Origin: Luteolibacter ambystomatis
GTDB taxonomy: Bacteria > Verrucomicrobiota > Verrucomicrobiia > Verrucomicrobiales > Akkermansiaceae
Assembly (NCBI RefSeq): GCF_018137965.1
Contig: NZ_CP073100.1
Coordinates: forward strand, 2,925,754-2,989,753
Length of the DNA: 64,000 nucleotides
Reading direction: 5' to 3'
In this document: positions 8,797-17,851 of the stretch, in pieces
Numbering within the stretch: position 1 is the stretch's first letter
Layout of the letters: each line of letters opens with the position of its first letter
Made by a program: the position numbers and the translations under genes
Notes under the pieces: generated by a model
Told to the model about the DNA's origin: nothing
The model's input: only the letters and a program-made list of their open reading frames with translations
Database searches by the model: none

Positions 8797-9621
8797 ATGG
8801 CGACGTCCCTCAAGCGGCTTTCGATTCTCCTCGCGCTGATCGCCGTCCTGGCGTCATGCGATCACCCTGACGGAGAGAAGAAGACCGTTGATACCGGGAA
8901 CAGCTCCAATCCCTCCAGCCGTCCCTCTCGCCCTCATGATCGGACCACCCGGAGCGAATCCAGCGCGGCAACCGAAAAGCGATTGGAAGAGAAAGCCCGC
9001 GATGATGCCCGCACCCGGCCCGAAGACGGACTCCGCCGGTTGCAGAACAACGGCATGGAATCCCCCTACACGGATTTCGAGTTAAGTTGTTTCCTGGATG
9101 AACTGGTGGGGCTCGACGCCACCCGCGCCTTGGATCTCTACGGCACGCTCCATCCGAGCGCGGATGATCCATACGGGCAACTGTTCCAGTCAACCTACTC
9201 GCAGCATCTTTATTTTTCTCTCGGTCGACATGCCCCGGCCTTGGCATGGGCTTCATGGAAGGCAAACCGTGCCGTGATCGATCGTTCGGATGCGGCAGGC
9301 CTTGTCATCCGAGGCCAGAGCCTTACGAGCGTCCGTGAGACATGGAGGGACTACGTCGCTGCGGACCCCGAAGCAGATCCCGTTTTTTTCGCCCGGAGGC
9401 TGGGCAAGAAAACGGAGTATCCGGATCGAAGCTCGCGTGAGCAAACTTGGAGCACGGAAGATGTCGCCTTCGTGCTTTCGCTCCTCCGCGATGAAGAGGA
9501 CGGGGAAAGAATTCAGGCCGCAGTTTCGCACCTTTCCCTGGGCACCTTCACGGAAGACCTGCCCATGCTGGAAGCATTTCAACAAGCCAAAGCCGCCCCA
9601 TCCTCACCCGATGGAAAATAA
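8797..9621 (+). CDS. Putative lipoprotein of unknown function
   Basis: 274 residues from the ATG at 8797. The N-terminus is a lipoprotein signal with the lipobox VLAS|C (Cys21), followed by a Ser/Pro/Asp-rich linker. The remainder is alpha-helical and acidic, with repeats of short helices (FLDELVGLDATRALDLYG, VAFVLSLLRDEEDGERI) that could form a TPR- or HEAT-like solenoid. No named family recognised. It is divergent from the GH36 gene. Confidence 0.6.
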   Translation: MATSLKRLSILLALIAVLASCDHPDGEKKTVDTGNSSNPSSRPSRPHDRTTRSESSAATEKRLEEKARDDARTRPEDGLRRLQNNGMESPYTDFELSCFLDELVGLDATRALDLYGTLHPSADDPYGQLFQSTYSQHLYFSLGRHAPALAWASWKANRAVIDRSDAAGLVIRGQSLTSVRETWRDYVAADPEADPVFFARRLGKKTEYPDRSSREQTWSTEDVAFVLSLLRDEEDGERIQAAVSHLSLGTFTEDLPMLEAFQQAKAAPSSPDGK

Positions 9622-9713
9622 CAGGCCTGCCAACCGACCCCATCCCTCCCCTTCCCCACGCTTGCCACGGGCGGCGAAACCGCAAATGCTCCCGCCCCGC
9701 CTCAGGACCACCC

Positions 9714-10508
9714 ATGAACCGCATCGACGCCACTTTCGCCCGCCTCCGTTCCGAAGGGAAAAAAGCCTTCGTCGCCTACGTGGCCGCCGGTGATCCGGGA
9801 TTCGAGGCCTCGCTGGAGATCCTCAAGGACCTCGCGGCCGCTGGAGCGGACATCATCGAGCTGGGCCTGCCGTTCTCCGATCCGCTTGCGGACGGCATCG
9901 TCAACCAGATGGCCGCGGACCGCGCGCTCAAGGCGGGCATGACCACCGCGAAGTCGCTGGAACTCATCCGCCGCTTCCGCGAGACGCATGAGACGCCCAT
10001 CGTCCTCTTCACCTACCTCAATCCAATCTTCACCTACGGCTACGAGCGTTTCCACCAGGACGCCGCCGCTGCCGGGGCCGATGGCATCCTGCTGCTGGAC
10101 CTGCCGCCGGACGAAGCCGACCAGAATACCGATCTCGCCCGGGGCGAGGGCCTCAAGCACATCCGCCTGATCGCCCCCACCACCCCCGCCGACCGCGTGG
10201 GGCTGCTGGCGAAGAGCGCGGAGGGCTTCATCTACGCACTCTCCCGCACCGGCGTGACGGGTGGCCACGTGGCTCCCTCCGCGAACATCGCCGCCCAGGT
10301 CGCCGCGATCAAGGCCCACACCGATACGCCGGTGTGCGTCGGCTTCGGCATCACCACACCCGACCAGGCCAAAATGGTTGCGGAATCCGCGGATGGCGTG
10401 ATCGTCGGCTCGGCGATCGTCAAGCAGGTGGAGCTTCACCCGGACCGCGCCGCAGCAGCCGTCCGCGAGTTCACCGCCCCCCTCATCGCCGCCACCAAGT
10501 CGGCCTGA
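9714..10508 (+). CDS. trpA: Tryptophan synthase alpha subunit
   Basis: 264 residues, the normal length. TrpA cleaves indole-3-glycerol phosphate to indole and glyceraldehyde-3-phosphate in the alpha2beta2 tryptophan synthase. The catalytic acids are visible: Glu49 in ADIIELGLPFSDP and Asp60 in DPLADG. The phosphate-binding glycines are in GFGITTPDQ and IVGSAIV. No trpB lies next to it; dapF follows 28 bp downstream, so the two biosynthetic genes probably share a transcript that ends at the hairpin at 11422. Confidence 0.96.
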   Translation: MNRIDATFARLRSEGKKAFVAYVAAGDPGFEASLEILKDLAAAGADIIELGLPFSDPLADGIVNQMAADRALKAGMTTAKSLELIRRFRETHETPIVLFTYLNPIFTYGYERFHQDAAAAGADGILLLDLPPDEADQNTDLARGEGLKHIRLIAPTTPADRVGLLAKSAEGFIYALSRTGVTGGHVAPSANIAAQVAAIKAHTDTPVCVGFGITTPDQAKMVAESADGVIVGSAIVKQVELHPDRAAAAVREFTAPLIAATKSA

Positions 10509-10536
10509 TCCATCTTCCCTTCACCACTTTCTTCCC

Positions 10537-11355
10537 ATGCTCCTGCACTTCTACAAGATGAACGGTGCCGGCAACGATTTCATCGTCGTCGACAACCGCG
10601 ACCTGTCCCTCTCCGCCGAACTCGATGGCGATACCATCGCCGCGCTCTGCGACCGCCACCGCGGTGTCGGCGCGGATGGCCTGCTGGCCGTGGAACCCGC
10701 CGAAAACGGCGCGGACTACAAGTTCCGCTATTACAATGCCGACGGCGGCGAGGCCGAGATGTGCGGCAATGGCGCCCGCTGCTTCGGCCGCTTCACCGCC
10801 CACCTCGGCGAGGAGATGGCGGAACGCGTCACCTTCGAAACCATCGCCGGCACCCTCGCCGCGGACATGGTCGGTGAGAACGTCCGTATCGCCATGTCCG
10901 AGCCGAAGGATCTGAAGCTGGACACCGGCGTGAAGATCGAGGACCTCGAAGGCGACCTCCATTTCCTGAACACCGGCGTTCCACACGTGGTCGTCTTCGT
11001 GGACGATCTCGATGAAACGGACGTCGTCGAACACGGCGCGACCATCCGCTTCCACGAAGCCTTCGCCCCGGCGGGCACCAACGCGAACTTCGCCAAGGTG
11101 CTGGAGCCCGGCCATATCGCCATCCGCACCTATGAGCGCGGCGTGGAGGATGAAACGCTCGCCTGCGGCACTGGCATGGTGGCCAGCGCGCTGATCCACC
11201 ACCTCCTCACCGGTGCGCCTTCCCCGATCCAGGTGGACGTGGAAGGCGGTGACACGCTGGAAATCGGCTTCGAGAAGACCGGCGACCAGACTTTCACCAA
11301 CGTGACCCTCGCAGGTCCGGCCGATTTCGTCTTCGAAGGCGAGATCGAGATCTGA
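10537..11355 (+). CDS. dapF: Diaminopimelate epimerase
   Basis: 272 residues. DapF interconverts LL- and meso-diaminopimelate for lysine and peptidoglycan synthesis. Both catalytic cysteines are present: Cys76 in EMCGNGARC and Cys210 in ETLACGTGM. The N-terminal KMNGAGNDFIVVDN motif is also typical. It follows trpA closely and is closed by a strong intrinsic terminator. Other lysine-pathway genes (dapA, dapB) lie 5 kb further on. Confidence 0.97.
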   Translation: MLLHFYKMNGAGNDFIVVDNRDLSLSAELDGDTIAALCDRHRGVGADGLLAVEPAENGADYKFRYYNADGGEAEMCGNGARCFGRFTAHLGEEMAERVTFETIAGTLAADMVGENVRIAMSEPKDLKLDTGVKIEDLEGDLHFLNTGVPHVVVFVDDLDETDVVEHGATIRFHEAFAPAGTNANFAKVLEPGHIAIRTYERGVEDETLACGTGMVASALIHHLLTGAPSPIQVDVEGGDTLEIGFEKTGDQTFTNVTLAGPADFVFEGEIEI

Positions 11356-11421
11356 TCCAGGGTTTCCGTCCCGGTTTCTTCATCCTCCACGGAAGGGCGG
11401 AAAGATCCTTCCTCCCAAGTC

Positions 11422-11449
11422 AAAGCCCGGCTCCCGGCCGGGCTTTTTC
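11422..11449 (+). terminator. Intrinsic terminator after trpA-dapF
   Basis: A perfect 10-bp stem (AAAGCCCGGC / GCCGGGCTTT) with a 5-nt loop runs directly into a T-tract. It lies 66 bp after the dapF stop codon. Confidence 0.9.
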
Positions 11450-11888
11450 GTGCATGCACGCTCCGCCACTGGCAGCCGCACGGCACACAATAAAACGCCA
11501 TGGTTGGCAGCAGGATCGGACGAATCCGTCAACCTTCTAACAGACATCATCCGTTTTTCAAACCACATGTCCGATTTGGATGACATGTAATACGCAAGCA
11601 GATGCCGTGCCCGTGATATTTGCAATGAAGACCACCCTTGGAGCAATATTTATCAGCACAACCCCTTAACCCACACAATCTATCGCACATTGCACGACTC
11701 CACAACGCAATCGCATATCTGTCTTTTTCGTTTCCAGGGGACCAGAAACAACTTCGGCACACCCCTTCATTTGATACGAATACATATCCAGACGAGTCTC
11801 ACGGCGTGATAAACAGGAGGTCCTGCGCGCGAACGACCATCCTGGCTATCCCAACCCTGTATTCATCCATTACAAACCATTCCAACAA
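11450..11888. other. Gene-free, AT-richer upstream region of the lamin-tail gene
   Basis: About 440 bp with no credible gene. It is clearly less GC-rich than its surroundings and presumably holds the promoter of the next gene. Two things stand out. An inverted repeat with 7-bp arms ACATGTC (11565-11571) and GACATGT (11582-11588) could be an operator or hairpin. A textbook Shine-Dalgarno AGGAGGT lies at about 11816, some 65 bp ahead of the ATG at 11889 and not followed by a start codon at the usual distance. Confidence 0.5.
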
Positions 11889-12527
11889 ATGAAGAAATCC
11901 CTTGTTCTCGCGTTCGCGGCTCTTGCTGCCGGAACCCTCGCCTCCAACGCCGCCGGCCTCAAGATCACGGAAGTGATGTACACCGGCCTCTACGGTGAGT
12001 TCGTGGAAATCACCAACACCAACGCTCCTGGCGGTGCCTCCATCGACCTGACCGGCTATGTCTACTCCGACAACCACCGCGCCACCTCCGGTTCGAACGC
12101 CGTGGATCTCTCCGCGATCGGCACCCTTGCCCCGGGCAAGTCCGCCATCATCACGGAAGCCGATCCATCCGTGTTCGACACGGTGTGGTACGGCACCTTC
12201 ACCGGTGTGACGAAGCCTTCCGGTCTCGTCGTCGTCGGCAACGTCACCGTCAACCTCGGCCGCAACGACGAGGTCAACATCTATGACAGCATCGGCACGC
12301 TCGTGGATCGCCTGACCTACAACGACCAGGCCACCCCGGGCACCGACCCGGCCGGCCCCCGCACCGAGGAATTCAGCGCCGTTCCGGGACCGTCCACCGT
12401 TCTTGGTGACAACAAGTTCAAGAACTGGGTGCTCTCCGTGGTGGGCACCAACAGCGCCTGGAAGTCCGGCAACCACAACGTGAGCCCGAACGGCAACGGC
12501 ACCGTGGGCAGCCCGGGCATCTACTAA
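11889..12527 (+). CDS. Secreted lamin-tail-domain protein
   Basis: 212 residues with a clear signal peptide (MKKSLVLAFAALAAGTLASNAA). The mature protein starts with LKITEVMYTGLYGEFVEITN, the opening strand pattern of the bacterial lamin-tail (LTD) Ig-like domain, and continues with DLTGYVYSDN and LAPGKSAIIT, also typical. Such domains occur on secreted or surface proteins, usually beside enzymes; here the domain stands almost alone. The C-terminus ends GTVGSPGIY with no sorting signal. A bidirectional terminator follows. Confidence 0.8.
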   Translation: MKKSLVLAFAALAAGTLASNAAGLKITEVMYTGLYGEFVEITNTNAPGGASIDLTGYVYSDNHRATSGSNAVDLSAIGTLAPGKSAIITEADPSVFDTVWYGTFTGVTKPSGLVVVGNVTVNLGRNDEVNIYDSIGTLVDRLTYNDQATPGTDPAGPRTEEFSAVPGPSTVLGDNKFKNWVLSVVGTNSAWKSGNHNVSPNGNGTVGSPGIY

Positions 12528-12558
12528 GATCCTCGTTTCCCCGCTCATTGACTGAATC

Positions 12559-12594
12559 GAAACCGCCACTCCGGATCCCCGGGGTGGCGGTTTC
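12559..12594. terminator. Bidirectional terminator between convergent genes
   Basis: Arms GAAACCGCCACTCC and GGGGTGGCGGTTTC form a 14-bp stem with a single G-T wobble. It sits between the stop codons of two convergent genes and has A/T runs at both ends. Confidence 0.75.
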
Positions 12595-12617
12595 CATGAT
12601 TCATTCACGCTGTTTTT

Positions 12618-13718
12618 TCACGGAGTCGTCTGCCGCACACGGAAGAAACCCTTCTGGCCGGTCACCGGAGCGCTGGTGGCGGAAGTGAAAGCTCCAACCG
12701 CCGTCTGCACGCCGCTGACGGCAGCCCAGGGGCTGGAAAGATCGGGCGTGTATTCGATCACATAACTGACACCGACGCTGGAACCCCAGGTCAAAGCCGC
12801 CGTCATCTGGCTGCCGCTCCGCACGATATCGGACGTCATCACCTTCAGCGGTGCCGGAGTCAGGACGATGAGCCGGGAGCTCAGTCCCTCGCTCGGTTGT
12901 CCCGGGCTTGCAGCCGTGATTTGCTCGGAAACCAGATAGAGGACACCATCGTCATCCATCGTGAGCCCCTCGATGGTGCCACGATTGAGGAAAGCGATGT
13001 CCAGCGTGTCCACCACCGTGCCCGTGCGGGTCATCTCGACGATGCGCTTGTCGTCCCGCCCCAGGAACAGAATGTTCTGACGCCGCGGATCGGAAGCGGA
13101 AAACGTGGCGCAATTCGCGAGGACATAGACGTCGGACATGCTCGATAGCCCCGCATTGATGAACTTCGAGCCCTTGATCGGCATCGTCACCACCGGCTGG
13201 TTGGTCGTGTAGCCGGTCATCACGTAGGCCATGACGGGATCACGCTCCTTCACCCCCCATAACGAATCGGTGAGAGGATCGTAGCAGATGCCTTCCAGGC
13301 CGATGTTGTCCTGGACGCTGCCGTCACCAAGGAAGATCGGCCCGGTGTTATTGATCCGTGTGGCCTCCGCCCCCGGCACATAGTCGATGAAGTAACCGCG
13401 GCGCATGCGCTCCAGCGCGAGCATGAACCGCCCGTTTCCCAGATATGCCACGCCCTCGGGATCCGCGGAGCTGTTGAAATTGTGGAGCAGCATCGAGCTT
13501 TTCACCTGACCGGTTTTCGAAAGCTCGATGAAGTTCCCGCCTTCGTCCCCGATCACATAAAGCGAATCGGTATTCCGGCTGTAGGCCACACCGGAAGCTT
13601 CGCTGCAGATGCTGTCGAGCGCGTACACCCGCGCCGAAGTGAAGTCGTGCAAGGGAGCCGCTTGAGCCGCCACCGCCAGCGCGGGAATGGCGGCGAGGAT
13701 GGATGGATGCGCGTTCAT
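12618..13718 (-). CDS. Secreted SdiA-regulated-like beta-propeller
   Basis: 366 residues from the ATG at 13718 (MNAHPSILAAIPALAVAAQA, a signal peptide). A TTG at 13742 is in frame but less likely. The body reads like the SdiA-regulated/YjiK propeller family: SEASGVAYSRNTDSLYVIGDEGG, DPEGVAYLGNGRFMLALERM, IGLEGICYDPLTDSLWGVKE and TIEGLTMDDDGVLYLVSEQ, repeated about every 50-60 residues. A C-terminal segment (YVIEYTPDLSSPW) resembles the Ig-like end domain common in Verrucomicrobiota secreted proteins. It lies just downstream of the PEP-CTERM gene and probably shares its transcript. Family assignment is by motif recall. Confidence 0.7.
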   Translation of the reverse strand: MNAHPSILAAIPALAVAAQAAPLHDFTSARVYALDSICSEASGVAYSRNTDSLYVIGDEGGNFIELSKTGQVKSSMLLHNFNSSADPEGVAYLGNGRFMLALERMRRGYFIDYVPGAEATRINNTGPIFLGDGSVQDNIGLEGICYDPLTDSLWGVKERDPVMAYVMTGYTTNQPVVTMPIKGSKFINAGLSSMSDVYVLANCATFSASDPRRQNILFLGRDDKRIVEMTRTGTVVDTLDIAFLNRGTIEGLTMDDDGVLYLVSEQITAASPGQPSEGLSSRLIVLTPAPLKVMTSDIVRSGSQMTAALTWGSSVGVSYVIEYTPDLSSPWAAVSGVQTAVGAFTSATSAPVTGQKGFFRVRQTTP

Positions 13719-13738
13719 CAGGAATCGCTTCGAAGCAT

Positions 13739-14380
13739 TCAACGGCGGCGGCGGAAAGCACCCAAGGCCCCCAGCGACAGCAACAGCACGGACGAAGGTT
13801 CCGGCACGGCGGTGACCACGAGTCCGTTCAACTGGAGGTCATTGCGATTGGGAGCTCCCGCAGCGGGCTTCACCACGTTGGTGGTTGCGAGGGCGGTGGC
13901 GAAGAAGCCGAACTCAACGGTTCCCGTAGTGCTGAAGTCCGAGAAATCCCACGTCTTGATCGCCGTCGCGTTCGTCAGCACGGGCGAAAGCGTCCACGCT
14001 CCAAAGCCACTGCCATTGTCGATGCGGTAGCCCCACTGGTGGCTGCCCGCCGAGGCATCGTCCGCACTCACGATGTAGGCGAGGTCCGTCAGGTTCATCT
14101 GGTAGCCCGGCGTGGTCTTCACCGTGAAGCCGATGTAGTTCGACATGTTGAGCGAGGGACCGAAGCCCGCATAGAAACCCGGCGTGGTGTTGAACTGGTA
14201 CACCGCACCATGGGTGTCGAGCGTGGATGAGATCACATGATCATCCTGATCCCAGCTCTCCGGGGGATTGAGTCCGGTGGGGGCGTTGTTCATGTCCCAG
14301 GCGACCACGAGGGCTGCATGGGAGGAAATGGCAAACACGGCCTGCAGGGCGAGGCAGGCGAGAATGGCGGTCGATTTCAT
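13739..14380 (-). CDS. PEP-CTERM sorting-domain protein
   Basis: 213 residues. The N-terminus is a signal peptide (MKSTAILACLALQAVFAISSHA). The C-terminus is a textbook PEP-CTERM tripartite signal: VPEP, then the hydrophobic SSVLLLSLGALGAF, then RRRR. Such proteins are processed by exosortase and are associated with exopolysaccharide in the envelope. The region between is beta-rich and resembles the jelly-roll domains seen in this class (DDASAGSHQWGYRIDNGSGF). No exosortase gene is in this window. Confidence 0.88.
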   Translation of the reverse strand: MKSTAILACLALQAVFAISSHAALVVAWDMNNAPTGLNPPESWDQDDHVISSTLDTHGAVYQFNTTPGFYAGFGPSLNMSNYIGFTVKTTPGYQMNLTDLAYIVSADDASAGSHQWGYRIDNGSGFGAWTLSPVLTNATAIKTWDFSDFSTTGTVEFGFFATALATTNVVKPAAGAPNRNDLQLNGLVVTAVPEPSSVLLLSLGALGAFRRRR

Positions 14381-14673
14381 GGATCGGAAGAATGATTCGA
14401 TGGATTACTGCATATCCTCTTCGCGGATATGATCCCCGCATTCATTCCATTCCACATCCACCCATCTACATATCGAATCCGTGACTTGTTCGTCACCCCT
14501 TCATTGCATTATGCGAAAATATGTCATCTTCCAAGTTCGCCACATGAGCCGATTTGCATTCCCCATGAAAAACCGGAACAAGGCCCGACTTCCGGAACAC
14601 ATACATTCCCCATTCCACCGAAATCGACACATCATCCACATTGCACCAAACCCATCATCCGGCGATTCGTTCC
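14381..14673. other. Divergent intergenic region with 7-bp hairpin
   Basis: An AT-richer spacer of 293 bp between two divergent genes, which must hold both promoters. An inverted repeat CATATCC / GGATATG (14411-14417 and 14425-14431, 7-nt loop) lies about 30 bp before the PEP-CTERM start and could be an operator or a 5' UTR hairpin. No gene seen. Confidence 0.4.
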
Positions 14674-15783
14674 ATGATGAAGCTGGAGCGTTTCGCATGG
14701 ATCACCGCGTTGGCCGCGGTGGCCGCCTGGGGAACCATGCGGACACCCGCATCCCACGAACAAAACGACGATTCTTCCAATCCACTGCCATTGCAGCAAC
14801 GCACGGCTTCTCCACGGACTGCCGGAGAGAAGGATAACCGGGACTATTCCCAGGTCCATCGTTCCTCCGCTGCCCAGCGGTCCAGCCAGGCTTTGGAAAA
14901 TCCCGATCCGCTTGCCCGCATGACGGATTTTCTCGCCGTGCTCTCATCTTGCGATGCAGCCGGCCTCGACCGGATCGCTGCGGAGATGGAGGAAATGCAG
15001 GCCCGCGGAATCTCGCTCGGTCCGGAAGCGGATCTGGTGAACTACCGCGCCGGGCAGCTCAAGGGAGCGGATCTGCTGTCCTCCCGGACGGGGACAGCCG
15101 CGGATCTGTCTGTGATGGGCAGTCTGCGGAAGCAATTCGAAGGCTGGTTGCAAACGTCGCCGATGGAAGCCCGGCAGTGGCTTGATCGGCTGCCACCGGG
15201 CAAGTTCCGCGATGAGATGAGCGTCGCCAGCATCGCCAACACGGCGAAAAGCGACCCTGCCGCCGCGATCCAGCGTGCATCCATCTTGCCAGCTTCCCAA
15301 CAAACCGCCGCAGGCCGCGCCGCCGCGGAGGAACTGGCCCGCAGCACCTCCGCCGGAGAAATCTCCTCCCTCCTTCAAGGCATCCCACCCGGCACCGGGA
15401 CAGGCTATCTTACCTCGCTTGTCGATACGCTCATCAACGCTCCGGAAGGAGATGTCCTCGCGGACTCGCTGTCCGGCGATCTGCTTGCCAGCCCTGCCGT
15501 CACCAGCGCCACCTTGCTCCGCGCCTCCACCGCCCGCGCCAAACTGGATCCGATGAACGCGCTCGATTGGGCTGCCTCTGTGGAGGGCAGGAAAACCGAC
15601 CTGCCTCCCGGAGCCGTGCTTTCCGCAGCCGTCCGCGGCATGTCCTTGGCCGATCTCAGCCGCGCTGAACAATGGGCCGCCGCCCATCCTGCCGCCAGCG
15701 GCCTGCCCGCCGCCATCGCCGAACACCGTTCGCTCCTGGAAAACCGCGGGAACGACGAGAACGAGTACAATCGGGATGATTGA
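14674..15783 (+). CDS. Exported or membrane-anchored helical protein, function unknown
   Basis: 369 residues from the ATG at 14674 (a second ATG follows at once). One hydrophobic segment near the N-terminus (FAWITALAAVAAWG) anchors or exports it. A Ser/Gln-rich linker follows, then an all-helical, Ala/Leu-rich body with repeated units such as AEMEEMQARGISL, WLQTSPMEARQWLDRLPPG and WAASVEGRKTDLPPGAV, each about 35-40 residues apart, suggesting a helical repeat fold. I recognise no catalytic motif. Proteins of this layout are common in Verrucomicrobiota and unnamed. Confidence 0.6.
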   Translation: MMKLERFAWITALAAVAAWGTMRTPASHEQNDDSSNPLPLQQRTASPRTAGEKDNRDYSQVHRSSAAQRSSQALENPDPLARMTDFLAVLSSCDAAGLDRIAAEMEEMQARGISLGPEADLVNYRAGQLKGADLLSSRTGTAADLSVMGSLRKQFEGWLQTSPMEARQWLDRLPPGKFRDEMSVASIANTAKSDPAAAIQRASILPASQQTAAGRAAAEELARSTSAGEISSLLQGIPPGTGTGYLTSLVDTLINAPEGDVLADSLSGDLLASPAVTSATLLRASTARAKLDPMNALDWAASVEGRKTDLPPGAVLSAAVRGMSLADLSRAEQWAAAHPAASGLPAAIAEHRSLLENRGNDENEYNRDD

Positions 15784-15849
15784 TCGCCGCCTAGCGGCTC
15801 TCCACTTGGCAAACCGCGGGAGCGGTGCTACGGCTGTCGCGCGCTCCCG

Positions 15850-15996
15850 ATGATCGCCCCGCTCCACGACAGCCCGAAGCATCTCAAGGAAAGCGAACTC
15901 CCCGAGTTCGCGCGGCTGGCCTTACCCGCCCACAAACGGGCGGCGCGAAAACTTCGCGCGGAGCACCGCAGGCTGGGGTTGCCGATCATCGTCTGA
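15850..15996 (+). CDS. Small conserved-looking protein, 48 codons, possibly truncated by a stop
   Basis: ATG at 15850 and TGA at 15994 enclose a small protein rich in charged helix: ELPEFARLALPAHKRAARKL then RAEHRRLGLPIIV. This resembles, from memory, short bacterial proteins that continue with a Trp and a KDGRVV-like strand. The bases after the TGA encode exactly KDGRVVEKQP in the same frame, so the TGA may stand where TGG (Trp) once was. It is too short for routine ORF lists and lies in a 371-bp gap before dapA. Either the gene ends here, it is a nonsense pseudogene, or the stop is a sequencing error. Confidence 0.45.
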   Translation: MIAPLHDSPKHLKESELPEFARLALPAHKRAARKLRAEHRRLGLPIIV

Positions 15997-16154
15997 AAGG
16001 ACGGACGCGTGGTCGAAAAGCAGCCCCGAACGCCTCCGGCGCGCTCCGCACATCCTCCCGGCGGCGGATTGTTTCCCCATCGCCGACTTTTTCGCATTTT
16101 CGGACGTTCAAAGGTTGGACGTCCGCCTTCCAATCTCCACACTCCCATCCAGTC

Positions 16155-17039
16155 ATGCGTTTTTCCGGCACCTACACCGCCCTCATCACCCCCTTCCGCG
16201 ACGGCAAGGTCGACGTTCCCGCCTTCCAAGCCCTCATCGAACGGCAGATCGCCGGAAAGGTCACCGGCATCGTCCCGGTCGGCACCACCGGTGAATCCCC
16301 CACTCTCGACACCCACGAACACATCGAGGTGATCCGCCTCGCCGTGGAGTTCGCCGCCGGTCGCTGCGAAGTGGTCGCCGGCACGGGCGCGAATGCCACC
16401 CATGAGGCCATCGAACTCACGCAGGCTGCCGAGAAGGCCGGTGCCACCGGCACCCTCCAAGTCTGCCCCTACTACAACAAGCCCTCCCAGGAAGGCCTCT
16501 ACCAGCATTTCAAGAAGATCGCCACGGAGACCTCCCTGCCGGTGATGCTCTACAGCGTGCCGGGCCGCTCCGGCATCGAGATCGGCGTGGAAACCACCGC
16601 CCGCCTCGCCGCGGATTGCCCGAACATCGTCGCCATCAAGGAAGCCGGTGGTTCGGTGGAGCGTGTGAACCAGCTCGTGGCCGCGCTTCCGAAGGACTTC
16701 GCCATCCTTTCCGGTGACGATCCGCTCACGCTGCCCTTCATGGTCTGCGGTGCCGTCGGTCTCGTCTCCGTGGCCAGCAACATCATCCCGGAAACCATGA
16801 GCAATCTGGTGAACCTCTGCCTCGCCGGAGATTTCACTGCCGCCGCCGCGCTCCACAAGCAGACCTACCCGCTGCTCAAGGGCCTCATGTCGCTGGACGT
16901 CAATCCGGTGCCGATCAAGTCCGCCGCCGTGCTGCTCGGCCATTGCCTGGAGGAATTCCGCCTGCCGCTGGTCCCGCTCACCGCCGCCAACAAGGACGCT
17001 CTCACCGCGCTCCTCCGCAGCAACGGCCTGCTGGGCTGA
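16155..17039 (+). CDS. dapA: 4-hydroxy-tetrahydrodipicolinate synthase
   Basis: 294 residues from the ATG at 16155. The frame is open further upstream to 15825, but that part is not conserved. DapA condenses pyruvate with aspartate semialdehyde. The Schiff-base lysine is Lys162 in IVAIKEAGG, the catalytic tyrosine Tyr133 and carboxylate-binding Arg138 are in LYSVPGRSG, and GTTGESPTL marks the threonine relay. It opens a long + strand run; dapB follows after 20 bp. Confidence 0.97.
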   Translation: MRFSGTYTALITPFRDGKVDVPAFQALIERQIAGKVTGIVPVGTTGESPTLDTHEHIEVIRLAVEFAAGRCEVVAGTGANATHEAIELTQAAEKAGATGTLQVCPYYNKPSQEGLYQHFKKIATETSLPVMLYSVPGRSGIEIGVETTARLAADCPNIVAIKEAGGSVERVNQLVAALPKDFAILSGDDPLTLPFMVCGAVGLVSVASNIIPETMSNLVNLCLAGDFTAAAALHKQTYPLLKGLMSLDVNPVPIKSAAVLLGHCLEEFRLPLVPLTAANKDALTALLRSNGLLG

Positions 17040-17059
17040 AACCGAGACCTCCCATTGCC

Positions 17060-17797
17060 ATGATCAACCTTCTCGTCACCGGCAAGTCCGGCCGCATGGG
17101 TCAGGCCGTCCTCCAAGCCGCCGAAGCCAATCCCGCCGTCACCGTCACCGCCACCCACGATGCGGGCGAGGACCTCATCAAGGCCCTCACCGGAGTGGAC
17201 TGCGTGATCGACTTCACCATGCACAAGTTCACCCGCGAACTGGTGGAGGCCGCGCTCAAGAACGGCACGCGTCTCGTGATCGGCACCACAGGCCACACCG
17301 ATGAGGAACGCGAGATGGTGAAGGAAGCCGCGAAGACCCTGCCCATCGTGTTCGCCGCGAACTACTCCGTGGGGGTGAACACCTTGTTCTGGCTCACCAG
17401 CCGCGCCGCCCAAATCCTCACACAAGACCGTTTCGACATCGAGGTGGTGGAAATGCACCACCGCCACAAGATCGACGCGCCCTCCGGCACCGCCCGCCGG
17501 TTGCTGGAAATCCTCAATGAGGAAACCGGCACCTCCTACCAGACGGACATCGCCCATGGCCGAGTCGGCAACGTCGGTCCGCGCAAGCCGCGCGAGATCG
17601 GCATGCACACCCTGCGCGGTGGCGATGTGGTGGGCGACCACACCGTCGTCTTCGCCGCGGATGGCGAACGCGTGGAATTGACCCACAAGGCCAGCTCCCG
17701 CCTCACCTTCGCCGCCGGTGCCGTGCGCGCCGCCGCCTGGCTCGCCGACAAGCCCGCCGGACTGTATGATATGCAGGACGTGCTGGGGCTGAAGTGA
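17060..17797 (+). CDS. dapB: 4-hydroxy-tetrahydrodipicolinate reductase
   Basis: 245 residues from the ATG at 17060. DapB reduces the DapA product with NAD(P)H. The nucleotide-binding start is MINLLVTGKSGRMGQAV, a little shorter than in E. coli, and the catalytic signature EVVEMHHRHKIDAPSGTA supplies the active-site His pair and Lys. Directly downstream of dapA, it makes a lysine/peptidoglycan precursor pair. Confidence 0.96.
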   Translation: MINLLVTGKSGRMGQAVLQAAEANPAVTVTATHDAGEDLIKALTGVDCVIDFTMHKFTRELVEAALKNGTRLVIGTTGHTDEEREMVKEAAKTLPIVFAANYSVGVNTLFWLTSRAAQILTQDRFDIEVVEMHHRHKIDAPSGTARRLLEILNEETGTSYQTDIAHGRVGNVGPRKPREIGMHTLRGGDVVGDHTVVFAADGERVELTHKASSRLTFAAGAVRAAAWLADKPAGLYDMQDVLGLK

Positions 17798-17851
17798 GTT
17801 TTCCTCTATGCAGCATTCAGCTTTCGACAAGAGGCGCGCTGGGAAACCGGC

